From Ursus arctos (taxonomy: Eukaryota > Chordata > Mammalia > Carnivora > Ursidae): a DNA stretch of 64,000 nucleotides. Within the stretch, counting starts at the first letter, position 1. Each line of letters opens with the position of its first letter. The notes beneath the pieces are model-generated. The model was not told the DNA's origin and did not search any database. It worked only from the letters and a program-made list of their open reading frames with translations. The DNA lies in the NCBI RefSeq assembly GCF_023065955.2, contig NW_026622764.1, positions 80,484,333 to 80,548,332 on the forward strand, read 5' to 3'. Shown here one piece after another: positions 62,462 through 64,000 of this stretch. The translations under genes and the position numbers were made by a program.

Positions 62462-63651
62462 GGCTTCCCACGGAGACAGTTTTCCTGAGGTGCACACCCT
62501 ATCCCAAGTGGTTGTGGCAAGGTAAAGCAAATGCCCTCCACTTCTCTGGAAGAAACCACAGTGCCCAGCCATGTTCTAAGCCCTCCCATCCTCCCTGGGC
62601 TTCTGGCAGCAGGAGTGAAAAGAGAGGAGCAGAGCACTGGGACCCGTTTGACAAAACCCGGCTTCCCACGGGAAAGTCTTTCTCCACGTGCAGACATGCT
62701 CCCAGGTGCCTGGGGCAAGGGGAAGGAAATGCCATACACTGACCTGGAAGAGACCACAGGGCCCAGGCACAGTCTGAACCCTTCCCTCAACCAGGCGGTT
62801 TTGCTAGCAGGAGTTCAACCCCAACGAACACAGCCCGGAGACCCCTGAAGCAAAAACGGCTTCCGACGAACAATAGGCGCTTGCTGTGGAAAACCAATCC
62901 CAAGAGGGGGTGGCCAGCTCAACAAAATGCCACACACCCAGGTGTAAGAAACAACATTGCCCAGGCATGGTCTAAGCCCCTCACCTCGTCCCTGTGCTTT
63001 GGGGAGCCGGAGGGACAGCCGAGGCCCACGGCATTGAGACCCCTTGGCAAAAAGCCGGCTTCCCACGGAGACAGTTTTCCTGAGGTGCAGACCCTATCCC
63101 AAGTGGTTGTGGCAAGGTAAAGCAAATGCCCTCCACTTCTCTGGAAGAAACCACAGTGCCCAGCCATGTTCTAAGCCCTCCCATCCTCCCTGGGCTTCTG
63201 GCAGCAGGAGTGAAAAGAGAGGAGCAGAGCACTGGGACCCGTTTGACAAAACCCGGCTTCCCACGGGAAAGTCTTTCTCCACGTGCAGACATGCTCCCAG
63301 GTGCCTGGGGCAAGGGGAAGGAAATGCCATACACTGACCTGGAAGAGACCACAGGGCCCAGGCACAGTCTGAACCCTTCCCTCAACCCGGCGGTTTTGCT
63401 AGCAGGAGTTCAACCCCAACGAACACAGCCCGGAGACCCCTGAAGCAAAAACGGCTTCCGACGAACAATAGGCGCTTGCTGTGGAAAACCAATCCCAAGA
63501 GGGGGTAGCCAGCTCAACAAAATGCCACACACCCAGGTGTAAGAAACAACATTGCCCAGGCATGGTCTAAGCCCCTCACCTCGTCCCTGTGCTTTGGGGA
63601 GCCGGAGGGACACCCGAGGCCCACGGCCCTGAGACCCCTTTGCAAAAAGCC
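62462..63651. repeat. Two units with S-like and Q-like C subunits
   Basis: Both units are preceded by a C subunit with GGCATTGAGACCCCTTGGC. Unit 62462 has CTCAACCAGG and an S-type C start (GAGGGGGTGGCC); unit 63057 has a Q-type C start (GAGGGGGTAGCC). In pentamer terms they stand where U and Q are expected, so the first is probably a recombinant. Confidence 0.78.
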
Positions 63652-64000
63652 GGCTTCCCACGGAAACAGTTTTCCTGAGGTGAAGACCCTATCCCAAGTG
63701 GTTGTGGCAAGGTAAAGCAAATGCCCTCCACTTCTCTTGAAGAAACCACAGTGCCCAGCCATGTTCTAAGCCCTCCCATCCTCCCTGGGCTTCTGGCAGC
63801 AAGAGGGAAAAGAGAGGAGCAGAGAACTGGGACCCGTTTGACAAAACCTGGCTTCCAACGGGAAAGTCTTTCTCCACGTGCAGACATGCTCCCAGGTGCC
63901 TGGGGCAAGGGGAAGGAAATGCCATACACTGACCTGGAAGAGACCACAGGGCCCAGGCACAGTCTGAACACTTCCCTCAATCCGGCGGTTTTGCTAGCAG
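63652..64000. repeat. Partial right-edge unit (R' type)
   Basis: A complete A subunit (63652-63849) and 151 bp of B. Markers GGTGAAGACC, TTCTCTTGAAG, AGCAAGAGGG, CAGAGAACTGGG and TTCCAACGGG are those of unit 49375, 14,277 bp upstream. The array continues beyond the window. Confidence 0.93.

Larger units (their letters stand above)
1..64000. repeat. Tandem satellite array with ~595-bp unit, spanning the whole window
   Basis: The same ~595-bp sequence repeats head to tail from the first base to the last with no foreign insertion. Taking GGCTTCCCACGG(A) at the start of subunit A as unit start, starts fall at 386, 981, 1575, 2170, 2765, 3360, 3954, 4548, 5143, 5737, 6332, 6927, 7522 and so on to 63652: 106 complete units, one 219-bp truncated unit (14661) and partial units at both ends. 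Most are 595 bp; 594-bp units carry single-base deletions in the A-tracts at subunit junctions. Most units differ from each other by only a few percent; 14.1-15.5 kb is more diverged. No gap, inversion or transposable element was seen. Long arrays with higher-order structure are known from centromeric and other constitutive heterochromatin; that location is inferred. Family and species are not recognised. Confidence 0.97.

Noticed and set aside
1..64000. Hundreds of overlapping open reading frames of 60-190 codons on both strands in every unit
   Set aside because: They recur identically in each repeat, overlap in several frames, are cut at the 595-bp period (not a multiple of 3), show no recognisable protein family, and differ between units by changes that ignore codon position.
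1..64000. CRISPR-like array of repeats and spacers
   Set aside because: All parts of the 595-bp unit repeat; there are no unique spacers and the unit is far longer than a CRISPR repeat.
1..64000. Transposon or retroelement origin
   Set aside because: No terminal inverted repeats, long terminal repeats, target-site duplications, poly(A) tails or transposase/reverse-transcriptase remnants were found, and no insertion interrupts the array.
1..64000. Assignment to a named satellite family or species
   Set aside because: I do not recognise the sequence. Unit length and composition fit several vertebrate groups, and without a database search any name would be a guess.

Overview
The whole 64-kb window is one uninterrupted, head-to-tail satellite-DNA array. 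I found no supportable protein-coding gene, RNA gene, transposon, CRISPR array, origin or operon. The repeat unit is about 595 bp: 106 complete units of 593-596 bp, one truncated unit of 219 bp, and a partial unit at each end (1-385 and 63652-64000). All units lie in the same orientation. Long head-to-tail arrays of this kind with higher-order structure are typical of eukaryotic centromeric, pericentromeric or subtelomeric heterochromatin. A nucleosome-sized subunit and a fairly GC-rich, CpG-containing composition would suit a vertebrate. I do not recognise the satellite family and cannot name the species.

There are four levels of structure. (1) Each 595-bp unit is three diverged subunits, A (198 bp), B (198 bp) and C (199 bp). 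Aligned by hand without gaps, A and B agree at 125 of 198 positions and A and C at 94 of the first 150. The unit is therefore an amplified trimer of an older ~198-bp monomer, and each subunit starts GGCTTCC after an A-tract. (2) The 595-bp units fall into subfamilies. (3) Subfamilies are arranged in higher-order repeats: a ~1,190-bp dimer and ~1,784-bp trimers at 22.6-32.7 kb, and a ~2,974-bp pentamer with tetramer derivatives at 45.8-63.6 kb. (4) Multi-kb blocks are copied across the window, for example about 4.5-9.0 kb recurring at 17.8-22.3 kb at an offset of 13,305 bp.

Layout: 1-14,064, mixed units with the first copy of the long block; 14,065-15,474, an island of clearly more diverged units holding the truncated unit; 15,475-22,611, mixed units with the second copy of the block; 22,612-32,723, recently homogenised trimers and dimers; 32,724-42,237, mixed units including a local two-unit duplication and a partial third copy of the early block; 42,238-64,000, a distinct subfamily with pentamer/tetramer organisation whose diagnostic changes cluster in the first ~70 bp of subunit C.

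The many open frames (up to about 240 codons, mostly on the minus strand) are by-products of a GC-rich repeat. They recur in every unit, overlap in several frames, are broken at the unit period (595 is not a multiple of 3), and show no initiation context or protein family. The interesting biology is structural: how the array grew by unequal exchange, and whether its one CENP-B-box-like motif per unit means anything. All comparisons were made by eye; no alignment program or database was used.
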